Source: Leucobacter rhizosphaerae
Lineage (GTDB): Bacteria; Actinomycetota; Actinomycetes; Actinomycetales; Microbacteriaceae
NCBI RefSeq assembly: GCF_022919175.1
Contig: NZ_CP095043.1
Span: 1,054,001 to 1,118,000, forward strand
Direction of reading: 5' to 3'
DNA: 64,000 nucleotides
Shown here: positions 26,043-33,765 of the stretch, piece by piece
Layout: each line of letters opens with the position of its first letter
Position numbering within the stretch: position 1 is the first letter of the stretch
Notes under the pieces: generated by a model
Seen by the model: the letters and a program-made list of their open reading frames with translations, nothing else
The model's database searches: none
What the model was told of the DNA's origin: nothing
Translations under genes and position numbers: made by a program

Positions 26043-26833
26043 GCTCTCCTCGCCCGCTCCACGAGCGCCCCGAACAGGCGCGCCCGATCCTCGAGGTCGG
26101 CCGCCGACTCCTCCGGGTGCCACTGGATGCCGAGCACCCAGCTCGCCGTGCGGTGCTGCGTGCCCTCGACGATGCCGTCGTGGGCACGAGCGGTCACGCG
26201 CAGCGCCGGGGCGACCTCGGCGACGGCCTGGTGATGCCCGTTCCGCACGGTCACCGCGGACGTGCCGAGGATCCGGGCGATCTCGGAACCCTCCTCGAGC
26301 CGCACCTCCTCGTCGATGAAGAGCGGGGATCCGGCGCCGCCGCGGTGCTGCGACCAGTTCTCGATGTCCGGGATCAGCGTGCCCCCGAACGCCACGTTCA
26401 GCAGCTGCGACCCCCGGCAGATCGCGAGCATCGGAAGATCCCGCGCCACGACCTCGTGCAGGAGCTCGATGCAGTACCGATCAGCGCGGAGGTCGACGCC
26501 GTACTCGTTCGCGGGTGGCGGGCCGGTGTACCCGTAGCACGAGCCGTCGACGTCTCCGCCGCCCAGGAAGAGCACCGCCGACGCCCCTGCGAGCACCGCG
26601 TCCGACGGCGTCAGCGAGACGGCCGCGGAGTCCACCAGGCGCGGACGCCCGCCCGCGGCACGCACGGCCTCGAACGCGGTGAGGGTGAACTCCCGCGTCA
26701 GGTCGTACGACAGCTGATTCATGCCGGGAGTGTTGAGCGAGACCACGACCGGGATGAGCGGACCCGCGGGATCCTCCGGGGACTCCCCCGTTCCCGGAGC
26801 GAAGAGTGCGGGATCGACCGCCAGATCGGCCAT
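26039..26833 (-). CDS. Gamma-glutamyl-gamma-aminobutyrate hydrolase-like (second peptidase C26)
   Basis: A 264-residue C26 hydrolase with the nucleophile Cys in AICRGSQLLNVAFGGTLIPD, NGHHQAVAEVAP and the His-Glu pair in IQWHPEES. It also carries an NEYGVDLRADRYCIELLHEV insert before the nucleophile. The ATG at 26833 is chosen over one at 26842 because GGAAAGGA is 8 bases upstream. It is clearly diverged from the C26 protein at 19867-20580, so this is not a recent duplication. It lies downstream of the permease, separated by a strong stem-loop. It probably cleaves a gamma-glutamyl intermediate; two such enzymes could serve two steps or two substrates. Confidence 0.85.
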   Translation of the reverse strand: MADLAVDPALFAPGTGESPEDPAGPLIPVVVSLNTPGMNQLSYDLTREFTLTAFEAVRAAGGRPRLVDSAAVSLTPSDAVLAGASAVLFLGGGDVDGSCYGYTGPPPANEYGVDLRADRYCIELLHEVVARDLPMLAICRGSQLLNVAFGGTLIPDIENWSQHRGGAGSPLFIDEEVRLEEGSEIARILGTSAVTVRNGHHQAVAEVAPALRVTARAHDGIVEGTQHRTASWVLGIQWHPEESAADLEDRARLFGALVERARRA

Positions 26834-26871
26834 CGGACACATCCTTTCCGCAGCGGGTCGCTGCGCAGAGA

Positions 26872-26908
26872 GAACTCCGGGCGGCCCCGCTGGAGCCGCC
26901 CGGAGTTC
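26872..26908 (-). terminator. Perfect 14-bp stem-loop between permease and hydrolase
   Basis: GAACTCCGGGCGGC (26872-26885) pairs with GCCGCCCGGAGTTC (26895-26908) around a 9-nt loop. It sits in the 91-bp gap between two genes on the same strand. A U-run is lacking, so it may be a partial terminator or an mRNA-stabilising hairpin that sets the permease/hydrolase ratio. Confidence 0.7.
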
Positions 26909-26924
26909 GGAGGAGCCGGTCGAT

Positions 26925-28424
26925 CTACGGGGCGACCGTCTTGATGGCCCCGCTGGCGTCGCCCGAGGGGGCGTCACCGCGCGCGTAGGCCTTGGAGACC
27001 AGCATGTAGATCCAGCCGACGACCACCACACCGACGGTGGTCATGATCAGCAGGTAGTCCTCCGCCCAGCCGCCGCCCGTGGGGCGCGGCCAGAGGATGT
27101 TGATGATCGCGATCGCACCCCAGAGCAGGGCGATGATGTTCACCGGGTAGGCCCAGGCGCCGAGGGTGAACCGACCCGCAGGCTTCCAGCCGAGGATGCG
27201 GGCCCGGAGTGCCGCCAGCACGACCATGCCGAAGCCGACGTAGATGCCGACCGTGCCGAAGCCGACCATCGCGGTGAGCGCCTCGGCGAGCAGGAGCGAG
27301 AACACGACCACGGCCGCGGGGAAGAGACCCGCCGCGAGCAGCGCGTTCTGCGGCACGTGCCGCGCCTCGTTGAAGCGGGCGAGCATCGTCGATCCCGGCA
27401 GGAACCGGTCACGCGCCATCGAGTAGAGCAGACGGCTCGCCGCGGCCTGCAGGCTCGTGATGCACGAGATGAAGGCGATGACGATGACGAGCATGACGAC
27501 CGGGAAGATCGGGCCGAAGGCATTGTGCAGCAGGTCGCCGATCGGATCCGTGGACTCGCCGCTCGCGACCGCTGCAAAGTCGGGCACCGCGAGCACCAGC
27601 GAGAAGACCAGGAGGTTCGCGGCGAAGCCGCCGATGTAGAGGGTGATCCGCATGGCGCGCGGCACCCGGCGACTGGGGTCCTTGATCTCCTCGGCGACGT
27701 CGCCGTTGGCTTCGAAGCCGTAGTAGGCGAAGAGGCCGATCAGCGCCGCGGCGGCGAAGGCTCCGAAGTAGCCGCCCGGGGCGTCGTTGCCGATGCCCTG
27801 GTTGTCGAAGAGCACCGAGAAGTCGTGCACCCGGCCGAAGATGAGCAGGTAGCCGCCGATGACCACGGAGCCCACGAGCTCGGCGATCAGGCCGATCGTC
27901 GCGGCCATGCTGAGCACGCGCGTCCCCATGAAGTTGAGGACCGTCGCGACGAGCAGCGTGCCGAGTGCGATGAGCACCGTGCCGCCGGCGTCGACCACCC
28001 CGCCGAAGACCGAAGCGACGAAGGGTGCGGCACCGTAGGCGACCGCGGCGATCGTGCCGATCAGGGCGACGACGTAGATCCAGCCGTTCATCCAGGCCCA
28101 CTTGCGGCCCCACAGTCGGCGCGACCAGGGGTAGACGCCACCCGCGACCGGGTAGTTCGAGACGACCTCACCGAAGATGAGGGCGACGAAGAACTGTCCG
28201 ACGAGGGCGATGACGAGCGCCCAGGCCATGGGCGGCCCCGCGGTCCCGAGCGAAATCGCGAACATCGAGTAGACGCCGGCGATCGGTGAGAGGTAGGTGA
28301 ATCCGAGCGAGACGTTTCCCCAGAAACTCATCTCTCGCTTGAAGGTCGTGTCGTAGGTGTAGCCGAGAGACGCGAGGTGGGCGGCATCCTCGTCGTGCTC
28401 GACTGGTGGGTTCGCGGTATCCAT
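26925..28424 (-). CDS. APC-family amino acid/amine permease
   Basis: A 499-residue integral membrane protein with about 12 hydrophobic segments. It starts with the cytoplasmic stretch SLGYTYDTTFKREMSFWGN followed by FTYLSPIAGVYSMFA, and has GEVVSNYPVAGGVYPWSRRL and YYGFEANGDVAEEIKDPSRRVPRAM, all typical of the amino acid-polyamine-organocation superfamily. By analogy with PuuP it would import the amine processed by the neighbouring GS-like and P450 enzymes. It carries the same upstream promoter block as the P450 and reductase operons. GGGAG precedes the ATG at a longish spacing. Substrate not predictable. Confidence 0.9.
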   Translation of the reverse strand: MDTANPPVEHDEDAAHLASLGYTYDTTFKREMSFWGNVSLGFTYLSPIAGVYSMFAISLGTAGPPMAWALVIALVGQFFVALIFGEVVSNYPVAGGVYPWSRRLWGRKWAWMNGWIYVVALIGTIAAVAYGAAPFVASVFGGVVDAGGTVLIALGTLLVATVLNFMGTRVLSMAATIGLIAELVGSVVIGGYLLIFGRVHDFSVLFDNQGIGNDAPGGYFGAFAAAALIGLFAYYGFEANGDVAEEIKDPSRRVPRAMRITLYIGGFAANLLVFSLVLAVPDFAAVASGESTDPIGDLLHNAFGPIFPVVMLVIVIAFISCITSLQAAASRLLYSMARDRFLPGSTMLARFNEARHVPQNALLAAGLFPAAVVVFSLLLAEALTAMVGFGTVGIYVGFGMVVLAALRARILGWKPAGRFTLGAWAYPVNIIALLWGAIAIINILWPRPTGGGWAEDYLLIMTTVGVVVVGWIYMLVSKAYARGDAPSGDASGAIKTVAP

Positions 28425-28492
28425 GGTCGTCAGGTACTCCCTCGTACATGTGACAGCTCAGCCGCACTCCCGTGAGTACGGTCGGATACAAC

Positions 28493-28518
28493 CTATATGT
28501 GAATGTTTTAACTTGCAA
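28493..28518 (-). promoter_or_regulatory. Shared ACATTCAC promoter block upstream of the permease (site C)
   Basis: On the minus strand this reads TTGCAA, six bases, ACATTCAC, one base, TATAGG, the same spacing as site A. It lies 68 bp upstream of the permease ATG. The surrounding 264-bp gap (28425-28688) is unusually A+T-rich for this genome. Confidence 0.6.
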
Positions 28519-28561
28519 GACACTGAGCGGGAAATCAACCGCATCGAAATGTAGAGGCTCT

Positions 28562-28587
28562 CAATTCATGCAAATGTGAATGAATTG
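28562..28587. promoter_or_regulatory. Operator-like palindrome upstream of the permease (site D)
   Basis: CAATTCAT (28562-28569) and ATGAATTG (28580-28587) form a perfect 8-bp inverted repeat around a 10-nt centre. On the minus strand it contains CATTCACAT, which is also found in sites B and C. It lies about 45 bp upstream of site C and could be an auxiliary operator. Confidence 0.5.
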
Positions 28588-28688
28588 TTTCCGAGTGATG
28601 ACGGCGCCGGAAGACGCCAGCGGGCGGGAATGGCGACCGCCATCCCCGCCCACTTCGCGCTGCAGATCTCTCCTCGAGTGACCCCTGC

Positions 28689-29045
28689 CTAGAGCATCAC
28701 GTAGAACTTCTCCAGCGTCTCCGTGATCTTCCAGGTGCCCGTCCACCCGGTCGGGAACGAGGCGACGTCGCCGGGGCCGAGCTCGACGGGCTGCCCGCCC
28801 TCCTCGGTCACCGTCATACGCCCGGAAAGCACGTGGATGACCTCTCCGAGGTCCGTGAAGTCCCACTCCGACTCACCCGGCTCGCACCGCCAGAAGCCGG
28901 TGTGCACTCCGCGCTCGCCATCCGAGGTGAACTCTTCGAGCCAGGTGCGGGTCGGGCCGGTCGTCGACGTGCCGAGCGGCGCCTCGAGCGGGCCGGATTC
29001 GGGGATACGCGCGAACACCTCGGAAACACTCACATGCTGCGTCAC
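28689..29045 (-). CDS. Cupin-domain protein (cupin_3/DUF861 type)
   Basis: A 118-residue single-domain cupin. The core shows GFWRCEPGESEWDFTD, EVIHVLSGRMTVTEEGG, LGPGDVASFPTGWTGTWKI and a final EKFYVML, matching the cupin_3 pattern that ends in a K-x-Y-V motif. The GTG at 29045 is preferred because GGAGG lies five bases upstream; an ATG at 29057 overlaps that site. PuuR, the regulator of the Puu pathway, has a C-terminal cupin domain, so a small stand-alone cupin here could bind an intermediate. An enzymatic role on nitrogen compounds is equally possible. It lies just upstream of the permease on the same strand. Confidence 0.8.
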   Translation of the reverse strand: MTQHVSVSEVFARIPESGPLEAPLGTSTTGPTRTWLEEFTSDGERGVHTGFWRCEPGESEWDFTDLGEVIHVLSGRMTVTEEGGQPVELGPGDVASFPTGWTGTWKITETLEKFYVML

Positions 29046-29105
29046 TGCAACCTCCATCGGTTCTGGGACCCCGTCGCGGGCCCGCGCGCAACACTCTAGC
29101 GCGCG

Positions 29106-29456
29106 CTATCGCGTCGTGAACACCTTGCTCGTGATGCGCCAGACGCCCTCGCGACGGACGAGCCCGAAGAAGTTCCGGAAGTCGGCCCCGAGGAACTGCC
29201 GCTCGTCGAGCACCGCGCTCGCCACGTCGCCGACCACCTCGATGCTGTGGATCTCAGCCGCGTACCCCGGGCCGGCCGGGTCCGCGGTGCCGATGACCTC
29301 GGTGGCGAACGCGCCCCCGGTCATCGTGACGAACTCCGGCCCGAGGTACCCCCACATGACCGCGTTTTCGTCGAACGCATCGCGCACCGCAGCGGGATCC
29401 GCGGCGCGGCACCCGTCGACGTAGCGTTGGACCGCGGCTCTCACATCTTCGTGCAT
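29106..29456 (-). CDS. NTF2-like (SnoaL/lumazine-binding fold) protein
   Basis: A 116-residue protein with the alpha+beta cone-fold pattern: an N-terminal helix pair (VRAAVQRYVDGCRAADPAAV), FDENAVMWGYLG, and late strands SAVLDERQFLG and FFGLVRREGVWRITSKVF. These proteins are often small isomerases, dehydratases or binding proteins. No catalytic residue can be named with confidence. It lies about 60 bp upstream of the cupin gene on the same strand and is divergent from the ornithine cyclodeaminase homologue. It may be part of the catabolic island or an independent gene. Confidence 0.75.
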   Translation of the reverse strand: MHEDVRAAVQRYVDGCRAADPAAVRDAFDENAVMWGYLGPEFVTMTGGAFATEVIGTADPAGPGYAAEIHSIEVVGDVASAVLDERQFLGADFRNFFGLVRREGVWRITSKVFTTR

Positions 29457-29594
29457 GCCCCCACCCTACGATCCGCCCCGATCCTCTCGGTAGCACCGGA
29501 GTGCAGGGCGCTTGTCGCGCCGCGCTCCGGGCCCGATCCCGGCGATACGATGGGCACGAGACGCTCTTCCGCTCCGACGCAGTGAGGACCCCCG

Positions 29595-30569
29595 GTGCCC
29601 CAGATCCCCTTCCTCGACGCCGCCGCGGTGCGCCGGGCGCTCCCCGCCGAGCGCGCGATGCAGGCCCTGGACGCGGCCCTGCGCACGGAGATCGACCCAG
29701 AGGTCGACGCGCCGCGCCTGTTCAGCCCGGCTCCGCACGGTGAGTTCCTCCTCATGCCCGCGCAGGGACCCGAGTTCAGCGGGCTCAAGGCGCTCACCGT
29801 CGCACCGGGCAATCCCGCCCGGAACCTGCCCAAGATTCAGGGCCTGTACCTCCTCATCGATTCCGACTCGCTCGCTCCGGTGGCGATTCTCGAGGGGTCC
29901 TCCCTCACCGCGATCCGAACCGCCGCCGTGACACTGACCGCGATTCGATACCTGGCCGCCGCGGCTCCTGCCACGGACCGGCCGCCGGCGCGACCAGAGT
30001 TCCTCGTGATCGGTGCGGGGGTGCAGGCGGAGAGCCACATCCGTGCGGCGCGGGCAGCCCTCCCCGGTGCGGAGTTCACCGTCGCCGGCCGCCGCCCCGA
30101 GCGCGTCGCGGCGCTCCGTGCGGCGCTCGGCGGCGACGACACCCGGGCCCTCGATCCTGCGCCCGGCGCCCTCGACCGAGCGGTCGCCGAGGCCGACGTG
30201 ATCCTCTGCGTCACGAGTTCGGACACCCCCGTCTTCGACGGCTCGCTCGTGCGCGGCGGTGCGATCGTCGCCGCCGTCGGCACGCACGGCCGCGACCGCC
30301 GGGAGGTCGACGACCGTCTCGTCGCCCGGGCGGACCTCCTGGTCGAGGGCCGCCGCTCCGCCGAGCGGGAGAACGGGAACCTGGCCACCGCGCTCGGCCC
30401 CGCCGACTGGGCGGCCCCCAGCGCACCCCGCAACCTGCGAGAGGCCGCGCTCGGCCGGCTCAGCCGCCGCCCGGGACACCCCGCGCTCTACACGGGCGTC
30501 GGGATGTCCTGGGAGGATCTCGTCTGCGCCGCCGCCGCCTTCACCGCGTCGACGTCCGGGCGCGAGTGA
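29595..30569 (+). CDS. Ornithine cyclodeaminase/mu-crystallin family protein
   Basis: A 324-residue NAD(P)-dependent protein starting with GTG. It has the substrate-domain stretch FLLMPAQGPEFSGLKALTV, the GSSLTAIRTAAVT loop, the nucleotide-binding VIGAGVQAESHIRA, and late VGTHGRDRREVDD. Family members include ornithine cyclodeaminase (ornithine to proline), alanine dehydrogenase of archaea, and imine reductases such as mu-crystallin. Given nearby agmatine deiminase and amine-type enzymes, a cyclic imine or ornithine substrate is plausible but unproven. It is divergent from the NTF2-like gene across 138 bp and precedes agmatine deiminase by 82 bp. Confidence 0.85.
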   Translation: MPQIPFLDAAAVRRALPAERAMQALDAALRTEIDPEVDAPRLFSPAPHGEFLLMPAQGPEFSGLKALTVAPGNPARNLPKIQGLYLLIDSDSLAPVAILEGSSLTAIRTAAVTLTAIRYLAAAAPATDRPPARPEFLVIGAGVQAESHIRAARAALPGAEFTVAGRRPERVAALRAALGGDDTRALDPAPGALDRAVAEADVILCVTSSDTPVFDGSLVRGGAIVAAVGTHGRDRREVDDRLVARADLLVEGRRSAERENGNLATALGPADWAAPSAPRNLREAALGRLSRRPGHPALYTGVGMSWEDLVCAAAAFTASTSGRE

Positions 30570-30651
30570 CCACCCGCACGTGCTTATTGGTCAACCCGCC
30601 AGTAAGGGCTAGACTGAGGCGACTCACGCGATCGATCCGGAGGAGACACTG

Positions 30652-31677
30652 ATGACCGCATGGCGCATGCCCATCGAGGGGCACGAACAGGAACGGCTGT
30701 GGATGGCCTGGCCGACCTCGGGTTACACCCTGGGCGACACCGAGGCCGAGGTCGAGGAGGCGCGGCGCACCTGGGCCGCCGTCGCGAACGCGGCGAGCGA
30801 GTACGAGGCGGTCACCGTCGTCGTCAACCCGGGTGACGAGGACATCGCCGCGAGGTATCTCGCGTCGCAGATCGACCGTCACGTCGCGCCGCTCAACGAC
30901 GCCTGGATGCGCGACATGGGTCCGAGCTTCGTCATCGGCGACAACGGCGAGCTCGGGGCGGTGAACTTCGTGTTCAACGGCTGGGGTGGTCAGGAGTGGG
31001 CCGAGTGGGAGCACGATCAGCACATCGGCCGGATCGTGGCCGAGGCGTCGGGTGCCACGCTCATCAACTCCGAGATGACCAACGAGGGCGGCGGGATCCA
31101 GGTCGACGGCACCGGACGCGTCATCCTCACCGAGACCGTACAGCTCGATCCGGGCCGCAACCCCGGGTGGACCCGTGCGCAGGTCGAGGCCGAGCTCGCC
31201 CGCACGATCGGCACGACGAGCGCCATTTGGCTCCCTCGCGGCCTGTTCCGCGACCACGACACGTTCGGCACACGCGGGCACTCCGACATCCTCGCCGCGT
31301 TCGCGACCCCGAGCCAGCTCCTCATGCACCGGCAGGACTCCGAGTCGCACCCCGATCACCAGATCGCCCGGACCAATCGCGACGTCGTGGAGCGCACCCT
31401 CGACGACACCTCGGCCGGCTTCGAGATCATCGACATGCCCGCGCCCACGGTGCTGCGCGACGCCGAGGGGTTCGTGGACTACAGCTACATCAACCACCTC
31501 GTGATCAACGACGCGGTGCTCGCGTGCGCGTTCGACGACCCCGCCGACGATCGGGCGCTCGCCACCCTGCGCGAGGTCTACCCCGGCCGCACCGTCGTCG
31601 GCATCGACGCGCGCCCGCTGTTCGCCCGCGGCGGCGGCATCCACTGCATCACGCAGCAGCAGCCGAAGGCCGCCTGA
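30652..31677 (+). CDS. aguA: Agmatine deiminase
   Basis: Converts agmatine (decarboxylated arginine) to N-carbamoylputrescine and ammonia. The 341-residue protein shows the Porphyromonas-type peptidyl-arginine deiminase fold motifs: NDAWMRDMGPSF, NEGGGIQVDG, the GHSD motif and the catalytic Cys in GGGIHCITQQQP. All core residues seem intact. The ATG follows GGAGGAG. It is next to an ornithine cyclodeaminase homologue and an aldehyde dehydrogenase, suggesting polyamine or guanidino-compound breakdown. No N-carbamoylputrescine amidase is in the window. A relative acting on a different guanidine compound is possible. Confidence 0.9.
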   Translation: MTAWRMPIEGHEQERLWMAWPTSGYTLGDTEAEVEEARRTWAAVANAASEYEAVTVVVNPGDEDIAARYLASQIDRHVAPLNDAWMRDMGPSFVIGDNGELGAVNFVFNGWGGQEWAEWEHDQHIGRIVAEASGATLINSEMTNEGGGIQVDGTGRVILTETVQLDPGRNPGWTRAQVEAELARTIGTTSAIWLPRGLFRDHDTFGTRGHSDILAAFATPSQLLMHRQDSESHPDHQIARTNRDVVERTLDDTSAGFEIIDMPAPTVLRDAEGFVDYSYINHLVINDAVLACAFDDPADDRALATLREVYPGRTVVGIDARPLFARGGGIHCITQQQPKAA

Positions 31678-31740
31678 GGCGGGAGCCGCACCCCGACGGA
31701 GCGCGCAGTCCCGCATGGTGGATTCATGCGGGACTGTGCG

Positions 31741-31749
31741 ACATTCACA
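31741..31749 (+). promoter_or_regulatory. ACATTCACA match upstream of the aldehyde dehydrogenase
   Basis: The nonamer ACATTCACA, shared with sites B and C, lies 78 bp upstream of the aldehyde dehydrogenase start and in the same orientation relative to its gene. The flanking TTGC-like and TATAG-like boxes are absent, so it could be a chance match. Confidence 0.3.
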
Positions 31750-31826
31750 CTCGGCAACCCCGTCTGACCTGCGAGACTGCAGTGACGCCACGCGCTGATG
31801 GCGACCGCTCGACACGAAGGAACCCC

Positions 31827-33350
31827 ATGCCTGCCGCTGCCCTCACCCCGGAACTCGAACTCGTCGTCGCGCGCGCCGCGGCCGCCGCGCCCGCGTTCGC
31901 CGCGACCAGTCCGACGGAGCGGGGCCGCGCGATCGTCGCCGTCGCCGATGCGCTCGAGGGCGCGAAGGCGTCTCTCGTCGAGATCGCCGCGCGCGAGACC
32001 GGGCTCACCGAGGCCCGGCTCACCGGGGAGGTGACGCGGACCGCGGTGCAGCTCCGTCTCTTCGCCGACACGCTCGTGCACGGCGGCTACCTCGACGCAC
32101 GCATCGACCCCGCGGACGACGACTTCGCGCTCGGCGTCCGCCCCGACGTGCGCCGCGTGCTGATCCCAGTCGGTCCGGTCATCAACTTCTCGGCGTCGAA
32201 CTTCCCCTTCGCCTTCTCCGTCCTGGGGGGCGATTCGGCGTCGATCCTGGCCGCCGGCTGCCCGCTCATCGTGAAGGCGCACTCGGGGCACCCGGAGCTC
32301 TCCGACGCCACGGCCGAGGTCGCCGCGACCGCCCTGCGCGCCGCGGGCATGCCGGAGGGGGTGTTCCAGCTGATCCACGGCCGTGAGGCGGGGGTCGCCG
32401 TGCTGCAGGATCCGCGGGTGCGCGCCGGCGCCTTCACCGGCTCGATCAGCGTCGGCCGCTTGCTCGCCGACCTCGCGGCGAATCGTCCGGCTCCGATCCC
32501 GTTCTTCGGCGAGCTCGGCAGCGTCAACCCGGTCTTCCTCACCGCCGCGGCGATCGCGGAGCGCGCTGCGGAGATCGCGAGCGGATACGTCACGAGCGTG
32601 TCCGGCTCCGCGGGGCAGCTCTGCACGAAGCCCGGCTTCGCGTTTGTGCCGGAGGACTCCGAGCTTCCGGCCGCGATCGCCGCGGCCGCCGTCGACCTCG
32701 CCGAGCACCGGCTGCTCGACCCCCGGATCTCTCGGAGCTTCGACGAGCGCCGTCAGGCGATCCTCTCGGCACCCGGGGTCCGGCCCATCGTCGAGGGCGG
32801 CATCCGCTTCGACGACGCGGGGCACGGCTGGGCCACCCCGACGATCGTCGCGGTGTCCCTCGAGGACTTCCGCACGAGCCGGGAGGCGCTCGTCGAGGAG
32901 GCGTTCGGCCCCCTCTCCATCGTCGTGGAGACGCCCGATGGCACCGACCTCGCCGCGCTCGTGCCGGAGTTCTTCGAGGGCAACCTCACGGGAACGCTGC
33001 ACGTGAGCGAGGCCGAAGGTGCGGGATCGACCGCCAACGCCCCGGCCCTCCGCGCGCTCGTCGAGGCGCTCAGCCAGCAGGTCGGCCGGGTCCTCTTCAA
33101 CGGCTGGTCGACCGGCGTGGCCGTCACACCCGCCCAGCAGCACGGCGGCCCGTGGCCCGCGACGACCAACGACACGAGCACTTCCGTCGGCACCGCGGCG
33201 ATCACCCGCTTCCTCCGGCCCGTCGCGTACCAGAACGCTCCGGCCGCGTTCCTGCCGCTCGCCCTCCAGGACGCGAACCCGCTGGGGGTCCCGCAGGCGA
33301 TCGCCCCCGCGGGCGAATCGCGGAGCTGGGGCAGCGCCGCAACCGCCTAG
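31827..33350 (+). CDS. NAD(P)-dependent aldehyde dehydrogenase, 2-oxoglutarate semialdehyde type
   Basis: A 507-residue aldehyde dehydrogenase. The coenzyme motif FSASNFPFAFSVLGGDSAS, FTGSISVGR, the general-base Glu in FFGELGSVNPVF and the catalytic Cys in SAGQLCTKPGF are all present. The ASNFPFAFSVxGGD variant is typical of 2,5-dioxovalerate (alpha-ketoglutaric semialdehyde) and related dehydrogenases rather than betaine-type enzymes. The ATG at 31827 follows GAAGGA; upstream reading frame is shadow of agmatine deiminase. It could oxidise the aldehyde made by the P450 or an amine oxidase step, like PuuC in the Puu pathway. That link is inference. Confidence 0.88.
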   Translation: MPAAALTPELELVVARAAAAAPAFAATSPTERGRAIVAVADALEGAKASLVEIAARETGLTEARLTGEVTRTAVQLRLFADTLVHGGYLDARIDPADDDFALGVRPDVRRVLIPVGPVINFSASNFPFAFSVLGGDSASILAAGCPLIVKAHSGHPELSDATAEVAATALRAAGMPEGVFQLIHGREAGVAVLQDPRVRAGAFTGSISVGRLLADLAANRPAPIPFFGELGSVNPVFLTAAAIAERAAEIASGYVTSVSGSAGQLCTKPGFAFVPEDSELPAAIAAAAVDLAEHRLLDPRISRSFDERRQAILSAPGVRPIVEGGIRFDDAGHGWATPTIVAVSLEDFRTSREALVEEAFGPLSIVVETPDGTDLAALVPEFFEGNLTGTLHVSEAEGAGSTANAPALRALVEALSQQVGRVLFNGWSTGVAVTPAQQHGGPWPATTNDTSTSVGTAAITRFLRPVAYQNAPAAFLPLALQDANPLGVPQAIAPAGESRSWGSAATA

Positions 33351-33383
33351 CCCGGCGGTGCACCCGCGGCATACACTGAGCAC

Positions 33384-33764
33384 ATGACCCGCGCCATGCT
33401 CCGAACCGCCGCCCTCGCCACCGCCGCCACCGCCGCGCTGCTGCTCTCCGCGTGCGCGGGCGGCGCGTCGGCCGGCATCGAGGGCGTCTGGGGCGATCCC
33501 GACGCGGAGGGTGCGCCGTCGCTCGAGTTCCTCGCCGACGGCACCTACGCCGGCACCGACGGCTGCAACCGCCTCGGCGGCGACTACACGCAGGCCGACG
33601 ACGGCACGATCGACCTCGGCATCATGCGCTCGACGATGATGTACTGCGAGGGGGTCGACACCTGGCTCGTGCAGGCCCACGAGGCCACGCTCATCTCGGA
33701 CGAACTGGTCTTCCGCGACGAGCAGGGTGCCGAGATCGGCACCCTCGCTCGCCACGATCAGTGA
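33384..33764 (+). CDS. META-domain lipoprotein
   Basis: A 126-residue exported lipoprotein with a hydrophobic N-terminus ending in the lipobox LLSAC (Cys about residue 24). The mature part has the META/HslJ-like pattern: GVWGDPDAEG, LEFLADGTYAGTDGCNRLGGDYT and MYCEG. Such domains form small beta sheets on the cell surface and are linked to stress resistance in other bacteria. It is convergent with the small membrane protein, with only one base between the stops. No partner is evident. Confidence 0.82.
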   Translation: MTRAMLRTAALATAATAALLLSACAGGASAGIEGVWGDPDAEGAPSLEFLADGTYAGTDGCNRLGGDYTQADDGTIDLGIMRSTMMYCEGVDTWLVQAHEATLISDELVFRDEQGAEIGTLARHDQ

Positions 33765-33765
33765 G

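Noticed and set aside
17605..33350. Natural-product biosynthesis cluster around the P450
   Set aside because: No polyketide, peptide synthetase, terpene or precursor-peptide gene is present; the genes fit catabolism better.
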